Source: Paraburkholderia silvatlantica (GTDB lineage: Bacteria > Pseudomonadota > Gammaproteobacteria > Burkholderiales > Burkholderiaceae). From it: a DNA stretch of 64,000 nucleotides. The notes beneath the pieces are model-generated. The model had not been told where the DNA came from. It searched no databases and saw nothing but the letters and a program-made list of their open reading frames with translations. Made by a program: the position numbers and the translations under genes. Where the stretch lies: positions 105,910-169,909 of the forward strand of contig NZ_QEOL01000021.1 of NCBI RefSeq assembly GCF_003096715.1, written 5' to 3'. Positions 14,886-22,836 of the stretch are shown in pieces. Every line of letters begins with the position of its first letter. The stretch's first letter is position 1.

Positions 14886-16660
14886 TGAACATGCCCAGCG
14901 CGGAATTCTCCACGTCGGTCCCCCCCTCGCAAGAATCTGACCCTCAAGCTGCTACGTCCATCGGCGGAACCGTGCTGATGAAGGCGCTCGCCGACGAGCA
15001 GGTCGAATTCATCTGGGGCTACCCCGGCGGCTCGGTGCTTTACATCTACGACGAGCTGTACAAGCAGGACAAGATCCAGCACGTTCTCGTGCGCCACGAA
15101 CAGGCCGCCGTGCACGCCGCGGACGCCTATGCGCGTTCGACCGGCAACGTCGGCGTGTGTCTCGTGACCTCGGGACCTGGCGTCACCAATGCGGTGACGG
15201 GCATCGCGACGGCCTATATGGACTCGATCCCGATGGTGATCATCAGCGGCCAGGTGCCTACCGCCGCGATTGGTCAGGACGCCTTCCAGGAGTGCGATAC
15301 GGTCGGCATCACGCGTCCCTGCGTGAAGCACAACTTCCTCGTGAAGGACGTGCGCGATCTCGCCGCCACCGTCAAAAAAGCTTTCTACATTGCGCGCACC
15401 GGCCGTCCCGGCCCTGTGCTGATCGACATTCCGAAGGACGTGTCGAAGACGCCGTGCACGTACGAGCCGATCAGGAACGTCGCGCTGCGTTCGTACAATC
15501 CGGTCACCAAGGGCCACTCGGGGCAGATCCGCAAGGCGGTGTCGCTGCTCCTCTCGGCGAAGCGTCCGTATATCTACACCGGCGGCGGCATCATCCTCGC
15601 GGATGCGTCGCGCGAACTGAACCAGTTCGCGGACCTGCTCGGCTACCCGGTCACGAACACGCTGATGGGTCTGGGCGGCTACCGCGCGAGCGACCGCAAG
15701 TTCCTCGGCATGCTCGGCATGCACGGCACCTACGAAGCCAACATGGCGATGCAGCACTGCGACGTGCTGATCGCAATCGGCGCGCGCTTCGACGACCGGG
15801 TGATCGGCGACCCCGCGCACTTCGCCTCGCGCCCGCGCAAGATCATTCACATCGACATCGACCCGTCGTCGATTTCGAAGCGCGTGAAGGTCGATATCCC
15901 CATCGTCGGCGACGTGAAGGAAGTGCTCAAAGAGCTCATCGAGCAGCTTCAGCACGCCGAACACGGCCCGGACACGGCCGCGCTCGCCGACTGGTGGAAG
16001 GAGATCGAAGGCTGGCGCGAGAAGAACTGCCTGAAGTTCGACCGTTCGAGCGACATCATCAAGCCGCAGTACGTGGTGGAAAAGGCGTGGGAGCTCACGG
16101 GCGGCAACGCGTTCGTGTGCTCCGACGTGGGCCAGCACCAGATGTGGGCCGCGCAGTTCTACCGCTTCAACCAGCCGCGCCGCTGGATCAACTCCGGCGG
16201 CCTCGGCACGATGGGCTTCGGCCTGCCGGCGGCGATGGGCGTGAAGATGGCGCACCCGGACGACGACGTGCTGTGCATCACGGGCGAAGGCTCGATCCAG
16301 ATGTGCATTCAGGAGCTGTCGACCTGCAAGCAGTACGACACGCCCGTGAAGATCATCTCGCTCAATAACCGCTACCTCGGCATGGTCCGCCAGTGGCAGC
16401 AGATCGAATACAGCAAGCGCTATTCGCATTCCTATATGGATGCGCTGCCTGACTTCGTGAAGCTTGCCGAAGCGTACGGCCACGTCGGCATGCGGATCGA
16501 AAAGACCGCGGACGTCGAACCGGCGCTCAAGGAAGCGCTGCGTCTGAAGGACCGCACGGTGTTCCTCGATTTCCAGACCGACCCTTCCGAAAACGTCTGG
16601 CCGATGGTACAGGCCGGCAAGGGCATCACCGAGATGCTGCTCGGCTCGGAAGACCTGTAA
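14882..16660 (+). CDS. ilvB: Acetolactate synthase large subunit
   Basis: Thiamine-diphosphate enzyme that condenses two pyruvates (or pyruvate with 2-oxobutyrate), the first step of valine/leucine and isoleucine synthesis. 592 residues, normal length. Seen: the catalytic Glu in LVRHEQAAVHAADAYAR near residue 75, the FAD-binding central domain, and the C-terminal TPP domain with GEGSIQM followed by NNRYLGMVRQWQ. The Mg-binding motif is usually GDGS; here the Asp is Glu (residue 469), which may be a lineage variant. The start is the first of two adjacent ATGs, 3-9 bases after AAAGGTG. ilvH and ilvC follow on the same strand. The gene may equally be named ilvI. Confidence 0.94.
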   Translation: MMNMPSAEFSTSVPPSQESDPQAATSIGGTVLMKALADEQVEFIWGYPGGSVLYIYDELYKQDKIQHVLVRHEQAAVHAADAYARSTGNVGVCLVTSGPGVTNAVTGIATAYMDSIPMVIISGQVPTAAIGQDAFQECDTVGITRPCVKHNFLVKDVRDLAATVKKAFYIARTGRPGPVLIDIPKDVSKTPCTYEPIRNVALRSYNPVTKGHSGQIRKAVSLLLSAKRPYIYTGGGIILADASRELNQFADLLGYPVTNTLMGLGGYRASDRKFLGMLGMHGTYEANMAMQHCDVLIAIGARFDDRVIGDPAHFASRPRKIIHIDIDPSSISKRVKVDIPIVGDVKEVLKELIEQLQHAEHGPDTAALADWWKEIEGWREKNCLKFDRSSDIIKPQYVVEKAWELTGGNAFVCSDVGQHQMWAAQFYRFNQPRRWINSGGLGTMGFGLPAAMGVKMAHPDDDVLCITGEGSIQMCIQELSTCKQYDTPVKIISLNNRYLGMVRQWQQIEYSKRYSHSYMDALPDFVKLAEAYGHVGMRIEKTADVEPALKEALRLKDRTVFLDFQTDPSENVWPMVQAGKGITEMLLGSEDL

Positions 16661-16789
16661 CGGTATTGGCACGGCGCCGCTTCGACCTCGCGCGGCGCGC
16701 GTCCACACAAAGGGCGCGCGGGTTCGCGGGGAAGGGCGGCAGCCACCGGCATCTGACAAAACGTCGCTGGATAAATCGCGGATCACATC

Positions 16790-17281
16790 ATGAGACACAT
16801 TATTTCCGTTCTGCTGGAAAACGAGCCGGGCGCGCTCTCGCGCGTGGTCGGCCTCTTCTCCGCACGCGGCTACAACATCGAAACCTTGACGGTGGCGCCG
16901 ACCGAAGACCGTTCGCTGTCGCGCATGACCATCGTTTCCATTGGCTCGGACGACGTGATCGAACAGATCACGAAGCATCTGAACCGCCTGATCGAGGTGG
17001 TGAAAGTGGTCGACCTTACCGAGGGCGCCCATATCGAGCGCGAGCTGATGCTGATCAAGGTAAGGGCGGTCGGCAAGGAACGTGAGGAGATGAAGCGGAT
17101 GGCGGATATTTTCCGCGGCCGCATCATCGACGTCACCGAAAAGACCTACACGATCGAACTGACGGGCGCGAGCGACAAGCTCGACGCGTTCATCGAAGCG
17201 ATCGATGCGGCCGCGATTCTCGAAACCGTCCGTACGGGCGGCTCGGGCATTGGGCGCGGAGAGCGCATTCTGAAGGTGTGA
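16790..17281 (+). CDS. ilvH: Acetolactate synthase small (regulatory) subunit
   Basis: 163-residue partner of IlvB that raises its activity and confers feedback inhibition by valine. Seen: the N-terminal ACT domain starting MRHIISVLLENEPGALSRVVGLFSARGYNIETL, in which the Gly and Asn around residues 14-29 form the valine site in E. coli IlvH, and the C-terminal domain with RGRIIDVT. It follows ilvB after 129 bases. No internal promoter was recognised. Confidence 0.94.
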   Translation: MRHIISVLLENEPGALSRVVGLFSARGYNIETLTVAPTEDRSLSRMTIVSIGSDDVIEQITKHLNRLIEVVKVVDLTEGAHIERELMLIKVRAVGKEREEMKRMADIFRGRIIDVTEKTYTIELTGASDKLDAFIEAIDAAAILETVRTGGSGIGRGERILKV

Positions 17282-17300
17282 CCCGACCCCAGTCGATCTT

Positions 17301-17348
17301 GCACCGGAACCTGGCCGGATGCGTATCCTTAGAGAACGCATCCGGTGC
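17301..17348 (+). other. Mutually exclusive hairpins between ilvH and ilvC
   Basis: CCGGATGCGT (17315-17324) can pair perfectly with ACGCATCCGG (17336-17345). Alternatively GCACCGGA (17301-17308) can pair with TCCGGTGC (17341-17348). The two structures share the 3' segment, so only one can form. No T-run follows, so neither is a rho-independent terminator. A role in ilvC expression or mRNA processing is possible but unproven. Confidence 0.45.
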
Positions 17349-17402
17349 AGCAAAAGCGAATAGCAGTACCGAAATTCACCAGACTCTCGCCAAGGAACCA
17401 AC

Positions 17403-18419
17403 ATGAAAGTTTTCTACGACAAGGACGCCGATCTCTCCCTCATCAAGGGCAAGCAGGTCACGATCATCGGTTACGGCTCGCAAGGCCATGCACACGCGCT
17501 GAATCTGAAGGACAGCGGCGTGAACGTCACGGTCGGTCTGCGCAAGAACGGCGCATCGTGGAGCAAGGCTGAGAACGCCGGCCTGCAGGTCAAGGAAGTG
17601 GCCGAAGCGGTGAAGAACGCCGACGTCGTCATGATGCTCCTGCCCGACGAGCAGATCGCCGATGTCTACGCGAAGGAAGTCCACGCGAACATCAAGAACG
17701 GCGCAGCGCTCGCGTTCGCCCACGGCTTCAACGTGCACTACGGCCAGGTGATCCCGCGCGCGGATCTGGACGTCATCATGATCGCCCCGAAGGCGCCGGG
17801 CCACACGGTTCGCGGCACGTACTCGCAAGGCGGCGGCGTGCCCCACCTGATCGCTGTCCACCAGGACAAGTCGGGCGCAGCGCGTGACATCGCCCTCTCG
17901 TACGCGGCAGCGAACGGCGGCGGCCGTGCCGGCATCATCGAAACGAACTTCCGCGAAGAGACCGAAACCGACCTGTTCGGCGAGCAAGCCGTGCTGTGCG
18001 GCGGTACGGTCGACCTGATCAAGGCTGGCTTCGAAACGCTGGTCGAAGCGGGCTACGCGCCGGAAATGGCTTACTTCGAATGCCTGCACGAACTGAAGCT
18101 GATCGTCGACCTGATCTATGAAGGCGGCATCGCCAACATGAACTACTCGATCTCGAACAACGCCGAGTACGGCGAGTACGTGACGGGCCCGCGCGTCATC
18201 ACGGCCGAGACGAAGAAGGTCATGAAGGAAGTCCTGAAGGACATCCAGACCGGCGAATATGCCAAGAGCTTCATCCTGGAAAACAAGGCCGGCGCACCGA
18301 CGCTGCAATCGCGCCGCCGTCTGGGCGCCGAGCACCAGATCGAAGTGGTCGGTGCGAAGCTGCGCGCGATGATGCCGTGGATCGCCGCGAACAAGCTGGT
18401 CGACCAGTCGAAGAACTAA
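17403..18419 (+). CDS. ilvC: Ketol-acid reductoisomerase (class I)
   Basis: 338-residue NADPH-dependent enzyme that isomerises and reduces acetolactate or acetohydroxybutyrate to the dihydroxy acid. The length marks it as the short class I form. Seen: the Rossmann motif GYGSQGHAHALNL near residues 25-37, the NADPH loop GLRKNGASW, and the C-terminal knotted domain with metal-binding acidic residues in ETDLFGEQAVLCGG and the conserved EYGEYVTGPRVI. It is preceded by a 121-base gap with competing hairpins and followed by a strong terminator, so it ends the ilv operon. Confidence 0.96.
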   Translation: MKVFYDKDADLSLIKGKQVTIIGYGSQGHAHALNLKDSGVNVTVGLRKNGASWSKAENAGLQVKEVAEAVKNADVVMMLLPDEQIADVYAKEVHANIKNGAALAFAHGFNVHYGQVIPRADLDVIMIAPKAPGHTVRGTYSQGGGVPHLIAVHQDKSGAARDIALSYAAANGGGRAGIIETNFREETETDLFGEQAVLCGGTVDLIKAGFETLVEAGYAPEMAYFECLHELKLIVDLIYEGGIANMNYSISNNAEYGEYVTGPRVITAETKKVMKEVLKDIQTGEYAKSFILENKAGAPTLQSRRRLGAEHQIEVVGAKLRAMMPWIAANKLVDQSKN

Positions 18420-18493
18420 TCTGACGGTCTCGGGCGGATGGCGCGCGTGTCTTTGTGCAGGCGCGCATCGGCTCGATGCTGAGTCGGACCCGA

Positions 18494-18531
18494 AAAAGCC
18501 GCCCAGGTGGGATGAACCCTGGGCGGCTTTT
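18494..18531 (+). terminator. Rho-independent terminator after ilvC
   Basis: 14-bp perfect stem, 18494-18507 pairing with 18518-18531, GC-rich with an A-tract on the 5' side and four Ts closing the 3' side; 10-base loop. Confidence 0.88.
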
Positions 18532-18568
18532 GCTATCCTACGGTTTTTAAAATAACAGCGAAGCCATC

Positions 18569-19222
18569 ATGAATTACCCCCATCCGATCATCGCGCGCGA
18601 AGGCTGGCCGTTCATCGCCATTGCGGCCGTCGTGGCGCTCTTGATCCATGCGGTCGCAGGCTTCGGACTCGCATGGCCCTTCTGGCTGATCCTGATCTTC
18701 GTCGTGCAGTTTTTCCGCGATCCGCCGCGCCCGATCCCGAGCCAGGCCAACGCCGTGCTGTGCCCGGCCGACGGCCGCATCGTCGCCGTGGAAACCGCGC
18801 ACGACCCGTATGCCAACCGTGAAGCGCTCAAGATCAGCGTGTTCATGAACGTCTTCAACGTGCACTCGCAACGCTCGCCCGTGGACGGCGCCGTCGCCAA
18901 GGTCGAGTACTTCCCGGGCGCGTACCTGAACGCCGCCATCGACAAGGCTTCGACCGAGAACGAGCGCAATGCCGTGGTCCTGACGATGGCCGACGGCACG
19001 ACCGTCACCTCGGTGCAGATCGCGGGCCTCATCGCGCGCCGCATTCTCTGCTACGTGCGCGCCGGCGAGCCGCTTTCGCGCGGCCAGCGCTACGGCTTCA
19101 TCCGCTTCGGCTCGCGCGTCGACGTCTACCTGCCCGTGGGCAGCCGCCCGCGCGTGTCGATCGGCGAGAAGGTGTCTGCCTCGTCGACGATCCTCGCCGA
19201 ACTGCCGACCCAATCGGCATAA
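18569..19222 (+). CDS. psd: Phosphatidylserine decarboxylase proenzyme (short form)
   Basis: 217-residue pyruvoyl enzyme that converts phosphatidylserine to phosphatidylethanolamine at the inner membrane. The N-terminal hydrophobic segment spans residues ~10-45. FNVHSQRSPVDG near residues 97-108 contains the conserved His. RFGSRVDVYLP near 177-187 contains the Gly-Ser self-cleavage site, where the Ser becomes the pyruvoyl group. The length fits the short Psd type, not the ~320-residue E. coli type. pssA, the gene for the preceding pathway step, follows after 12 bases, so the two form a phosphatidylethanolamine operon. Confidence 0.92.
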   Translation: MNYPHPIIAREGWPFIAIAAVVALLIHAVAGFGLAWPFWLILIFVVQFFRDPPRPIPSQANAVLCPADGRIVAVETAHDPYANREALKISVFMNVFNVHSQRSPVDGAVAKVEYFPGAYLNAAIDKASTENERNAVVLTMADGTTVTSVQIAGLIARRILCYVRAGEPLSRGQRYGFIRFGSRVDVYLPVGSRPRVSIGEKVSASSTILAELPTQSA

Positions 19223-19234
19223 AGGAGGGCTGCG

Positions 19235-20110
19235 ATGGCCGGATTCAAACAGCGTCGACCCCGTAACCCTGCCGGCGCGCCGCTGCCGCGGCCGTTCCGG
19301 CGCAACAAGGCCGTGCAGGAGCCGATGGGCGTCGCCGCGAACCGGCGCGCGGCGCGCCAGGAATTCCTGAAGAAGCGCGGCATCTACCTGCTGCCGAACG
19401 CGTTCACCACGGCGGCGCTCTTCTGCGGCTTCTTCGCGGTCGTGCAGGCCATGAACGTGCGCTTCGAGGTGGCGGCCATCGCCATTTTCGTGGCGATGGT
19501 GCTCGACGGCATGGACGGGCGCGTGGCGCGCATGACGCACTCGCAAAGCGCGTTCGGCGAGCAGTTCGACAGCCTCTCGGACATGGTGTCGTTCGGTGTC
19601 GCGCCCGCCCTCGTGATGTACGAGTGGGTGCTCAAGGACCTCGGGCGCTGGGGCTGGCTCGCGGCTTTCGTCTACTGTTCGGGCGCGGCGCTGCGTCTTG
19701 CGCGCTTCAACACGAACATCGGCGTGGTGGACAAGCGCTTCTTCCAGGGCCTGCCGAGCCCGGCCGCGGCTGCGCTCATCGCCGGCTTCGTCTGGCTCGC
19801 CACCGACAACCGCGTGCCCGTGAAGCTTTCGTGGCTGCCGTGGGTGGCCTTCGTGCTGACGATCTACGCGGGCGTGACGATGGTGTCCAACGCGCCGTTC
19901 TACAGCGGCAAGGCGCTCGACGTGCGCCATCGCGTGCCGTTCGCGGCCACGCTGCTCGTGGTGGTGGCGTTCGTGCTGGTGTCGTCCGATCCGCCGCTGA
20001 TGCTGTTCGGCCTGTTCGTGCTCTACGGCCTTTCGGGCTATGTGTTCTGGGCGTACCAGGCCGTGCGCGGACGCTCGAACCCGGCGCGTTCGTCGCCGCG
20101 CGAGCGGTAG
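19235..20110 (+). CDS. pssA: CDP-diacylglycerol-serine O-phosphatidyltransferase
   Basis: 291-residue integral membrane enzyme that makes phosphatidylserine from CDP-diacylglycerol and serine. Seen: the CDP-alcohol phosphotransferase motif spread over DGMDGRVARMTHSQSAFGEQFDSLSD near residues 90-116, with its four Asp residues in the D-G-x2-A-R type arrangement. Several hydrophobic helices follow. It is of the CDP-OH-P type, unlike the phospholipase-D-type PssA of E. coli. Residues 1-50 are basic and probably cytosolic. It follows psd directly and a terminator follows. Confidence 0.92.
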   Translation: MAGFKQRRPRNPAGAPLPRPFRRNKAVQEPMGVAANRRAARQEFLKKRGIYLLPNAFTTAALFCGFFAVVQAMNVRFEVAAIAIFVAMVLDGMDGRVARMTHSQSAFGEQFDSLSDMVSFGVAPALVMYEWVLKDLGRWGWLAAFVYCSGAALRLARFNTNIGVVDKRFFQGLPSPAAAALIAGFVWLATDNRVPVKLSWLPWVAFVLTIYAGVTMVSNAPFYSGKALDVRHRVPFAATLLVVVAFVLVSSDPPLMLFGLFVLYGLSGYVFWAYQAVRGRSNPARSSPRER

Positions 20111-20136
20111 GGCGCGGGTGGGGGAGTGCCATGAAG

Positions 20137-20170
20137 AGGGCTGCGCGCGGGCGCGGCCCTTTTTCTTTTT
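20137..20170 (+). terminator. Rho-independent terminator after pssA
   Basis: 10-bp stem AGGGCTGCGC/GCGCGGCCCT (one wobble pair) around a GCGG loop, followed by TTTTCTTTTT. Confidence 0.82.
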
Positions 20171-20237
20171 GCGCTCACCCACGCAGGCCGCTCAGGCAGG
20201 TCTGCCTGGGCAGGCCGCCCACGCAGGTCTCCTCCCA

Positions 20238-20266
20238 TTGCGCTATCGGCGGATTCCGGCTATAGT
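20238..20266 (+). promoter_or_regulatory. Sigma-70-type promoter of leuA
   Basis: TTGCGC at 20238-20243 and TATAGT at 20261-20266 with exactly 17 bases between. The predicted start of transcription, 7-8 bases after the -10 box, falls on or next to the ATG at 20274. Confidence 0.65.
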
Positions 20267-20273
20267 CGGCGCC

Positions 20274-20357
20274 ATGGACGCCATCCCGTTCCCCCTCTTC
20301 TCCCTTCAAGCCGGCGCGCTACCAGGCACGCTAGCGCTAGCGCGCCTGCCGCGCTGA
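20274..20357 (+). CDS. Candidate leucine-rich leader peptide of leuA, possibly leaderless
   Basis: 27-codon open frame ending in TGA, 106 bases before leuA. Six of its 27 residues are Leu, and three of those use CTA, which is rare in this GC-rich DNA. The ATG coincides with the expected transcription start of the promoter at 20238-20266, so it would be translated without a 5' leader, as is known for some short regulatory frames such as trpL in rhizobia. Caution: two CTA codons lie within the palindrome GCTAGCGCTAGC (20330-20341), which could instead be a protein-binding site. A hairpin follows at 20393-20411 but lacks a T-run, so attenuation would be translational if real. Confidence 0.45.
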   Translation: MDAIPFPLFSLQAGALPGTLALARLPR

Positions 20358-20463
20358 TCTCGCTCGCCCTCCGTAAGCCTCGTTCATTGTCAGCGTCGCC
20401 ATCGGTGGCGCGAACACCCGAAATCCGTTTTAGACACTGAACAAGTCCCTCTGGAGACCCGAA

Positions 20464-22017
20464 ATGGCAGCAGACAAGCTCATCATCTTCGATACGACGT
20501 TGCGTGACGGCGAGCAGTCGCCCGGTGCGTCGATGACGAAGGAAGAGAAAATCCGTATCGCGAAGCAGCTCGAGCGCATGAAGGTCGACGTGATCGAAGC
20601 GGGCTTCGCTGCCAGCTCGAACGGCGACTTCGACGCGATCCACACGATCGCCGGCATGATCAAGGACAGCACGCTCTGCTCGCTCGCCCGCGCGAACGAC
20701 AAGGACATCCAGCGCGCCGCCGACGCGCTCAAGCCCGCCGACCACTTCCGCATCCACACGTTCATCGCCACCTCGGCGCTGCACATGGAGAAGAAGCTGC
20801 GCATGTCGCCCGAGCAGGTGCTCGAGCAGGCGAAGCTCGCTGTGCGCTTTGCGCGCAAGTTCACGAACGACGTGGAGTTCTCGCCCGAAGACGGCAGCCG
20901 CTCGGACATGGACTTCCTGTGCCGCGTGCTCGAAGCCGTGATCAATGAAGGCGCGACCACGATCAATATCGCCGATACGGTCGGCTACGGCATTCCCGAG
21001 CTGTACGGCAACCTCGTGAAGACGCTGCGCGAGCGCATTCCGAACTCGGACAAGGCGGTGTTCTCGGTGCACTGCCACAACGACCTCGGCATGGCCGTGG
21101 CGAACTCGCTGGCCGGCGTGCAGATCGGCGGCGCGCGTCAGGTGGAGTGCACGATCAACGGTCTCGGCGAGCGCGCGGGCAACACCTCGCTCGAAGAAAT
21201 CGTGATGGCCGTGAAGACCCGCAAGGACTACTTCGGTCTCGAGCTCGGCATCGACACCACGCAGATCGTGCCGGCATCGAAGCTCGTTTCGCAGATCACC
21301 GGTTTCGTGGTGCAGCCGAACAAGGCCGTGGTCGGCGCCAACGCCTTCGCGCACGCTTCGGGCATCCACCAGGACGGCGTGCTCAAGGCGCGCGACACCT
21401 ACGAGATCATGCGCGCGGAAGACGTGGGCTGGAGCGCGAACAAGATCGTGCTCGGCAAGCTCTCGGGCCGCAACGCATTCAAGCAGCGCCTGCAGGAACT
21501 GGGCATTCAGCTCGACAGCGAAGCCGAACTGAACAACGCGTTCGCGCGCTTCAAGGAGCTGGCCGACCGCAAGGCCGAAATCTTCGACGAAGACATCATC
21601 GCCATCGTCACGGAAGAATCGGCGCAGGCGCAGGATCACGAGCACTTCAAGTTCATCTCGCTCGCCCAGCACTCGGAGACGGGCGAGCGCCCGCACGCGC
21701 GCGTCGTGTTCTCTGCCGACGGCAAGGAAGTGACCGGCGAAGCCGCGGGCAACGGCCCGGTGGACGCCACGCTCAACGCGATCGAAACCGAAGTGGGCAG
21801 CGGCTCGGAGCTGCTGCTGTACTCGGTGAACGCGATCACGACGGGCACCCAGGCACAGGGCGAAGTGACGGTGCGTCTCTCGAAGGCCGGCCGCATCGTC
21901 AACGGCGTGGGCACCGATCCGGATATCGTTGCCGCTTCGGCGAAGGCGTATATCTCTGCGCTCAACAAGCTCTACTCGGGCGACAAGGTCAATCCGCAGC
22001 GCTCCGAAGCGGTGTAA
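20464..22017 (+). CDS. leuA: 2-isopropylmalate synthase
   Basis: 517-residue enzyme that condenses 2-oxoisovalerate with acetyl-CoA, the committed step to leucine. Seen: the TIM-barrel start FDTTLRDGEQSPGASM near residues 8-23 with the metal-binding Asp, HCHNDLGMAVANSLAG near 201-216 with the two metal-ligand His residues, and the regulatory C-terminal domain after about residue 395, which carries leucine feedback. The length is that of the proteobacterial short type. It lies downstream of a candidate leader peptide, away from leuBCD, and ends at a strong terminator, so it appears monocistronic. Confidence 0.95.
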   Translation: MAADKLIIFDTTLRDGEQSPGASMTKEEKIRIAKQLERMKVDVIEAGFAASSNGDFDAIHTIAGMIKDSTLCSLARANDKDIQRAADALKPADHFRIHTFIATSALHMEKKLRMSPEQVLEQAKLAVRFARKFTNDVEFSPEDGSRSDMDFLCRVLEAVINEGATTINIADTVGYGIPELYGNLVKTLRERIPNSDKAVFSVHCHNDLGMAVANSLAGVQIGGARQVECTINGLGERAGNTSLEEIVMAVKTRKDYFGLELGIDTTQIVPASKLVSQITGFVVQPNKAVVGANAFAHASGIHQDGVLKARDTYEIMRAEDVGWSANKIVLGKLSGRNAFKQRLQELGIQLDSEAELNNAFARFKELADRKAEIFDEDIIAIVTEESAQAQDHEHFKFISLAQHSETGERPHARVVFSADGKEVTGEAAGNGPVDATLNAIETEVGSGSELLLYSVNAITTGTQAQGEVTVRLSKAGRIVNGVGTDPDIVAASAKAYISALNKLYSGDKVNPQRSEAV

Positions 22018-22070
22018 GCGGCGGCGAGGCGCTTAGCCTCGCTTGACGGCGTTACGCCAACGAGGCAACA

Positions 22071-22107
22071 AAAAGCCCCCGGCTCGCAATGAGCGCGGGG
22101 GTTTTTT
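22071..22107 (+). terminator. Rho-independent terminator after leuA
   Basis: AAAAGCCCCC paired with GGGGGTTTTTT across an imperfect inner stem (CTCG side), followed by a further T-rich run. Confidence 0.82.
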
Positions 22108-22135
22108 GTTTTTTGCTGCGCAGGTACCAGAGCGA

Positions 22136-22681
22136 TCAAAACAGGCTGCGGCGATCCGGATCGTGCAGCGGATCGGGCGTCTTTTGCGTGAGCCGCAGAA
22201 TGCCCTGGTCGTCGAAGTAGAAGCTGTAGAGCATGTACCAGACGTTGTCTTCGAGGTAGCGATAGGTCCACGCCTCCTTCTTCATCAGCGGGAAGTAGGC
22301 GGTTTCGACCGGGCGGCCGAAGTTCACCAGCACGTCGGCGCGCGTCCATTTGCCGATTTCCGCGCGATAGAACTCGTTGGGCTGCAGCACCTGGCGCACG
22401 TTCACGACGCGGCCGCTCGCGTCGATGTCGGCGGCGGTGGTGGTTTCGCCCATCGGCTGGGTTGGCCACATCAGGCGCTTGCCCCCGTCGGGCAGGTCGT
22501 AGGTTTCAGCCGGCGGGCCGAAGCGGGCGATCACGGCCTGAGCGTCGTCGCCTGCGTGGAATTGCTGCCACGGCTGCGCGCAGCCGGCGAGGGCGAGCGC
22601 GCCCACGAGGAGTCCGGGACGCAAGCGGCGCGAGACGAGACGCACAGGCATGGCGAGCGAGGTGAACAGGCGCGTGAACAT
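22136..22681 (-). CDS. Putative outer-membrane lipoprotein with two SmpA/BamE-like repeats
   Basis: 181 residues from the ATG at 22681, which follows GGGGAAC. A basic N terminus and hydrophobic segment end in the lipobox LAGC (Cys near residue 34), so it should be a lipoprotein. The mature part has two similar segments, GDDAQAVIARFGPPAETYDL and TRADVLVNFGRPVETAYF, which resemble the helix-turn start of SmpA/OmlA (BamE) domains. A C-terminal YLEDNVWYMLYSFYFDDQGIL follows. I do not recognise a specific function. It is divergent from the binding-protein gene and converges with leuA. Confidence 0.72.
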   Translation of the reverse strand: MFTRLFTSLAMPVRLVSRRLRPGLLVGALALAGCAQPWQQFHAGDDAQAVIARFGPPAETYDLPDGGKRLMWPTQPMGETTTAADIDASGRVVNVRQVLQPNEFYRAEIGKWTRADVLVNFGRPVETAYFPLMKKEAWTYRYLEDNVWYMLYSFYFDDQGILRLTQKTPDPLHDPDRRSLF

Positions 22682-22836
22682 GATGTTCCCCGATGGCAAG
22701 GTTTCGATGACCGCCGTGAATGTGGAACCCTTATTTTGACACGGCGCGAGGCGCTCGCGGGGGCGGCCTGTCCGGGCACGCGGAGGATCCCGGCCTTGCC
22801 GCCGCCCCGCCTTGCGGCCTATGATCCGCGCTTCGA

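Larger units (their letters stand above)
20111..20463. other. Leader and promoter region of leuA
   Basis: 353 bases. It contains the pssA terminator (20137-20170), a stretch of short direct and inverted repeats of CAGG and CAGGTCT around 20178-20230, the leuA promoter (20238-20266), a candidate 27-residue leader peptide (20274-20357), and a hairpin at 20393-20411 (GCGTCGCC/GGTGGCGC with two wobble pairs). A GGAG ribosome-binding site lies about 8 bases before leuA. Confidence 0.6.

Noticed and set aside
14852..17404. 850-codon minus-strand frame opposite ilvB-ilvH
   Set aside because: It is an antisense shadow of two strongly recognised genes and has no family resemblance.
20178..20230. CAGG/CAGGTCT repeats before leuA as a CRISPR or T-box-like element
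   Set aside because: Units are short, irregular and without spacers; no T-box or other riboswitch signature was found.
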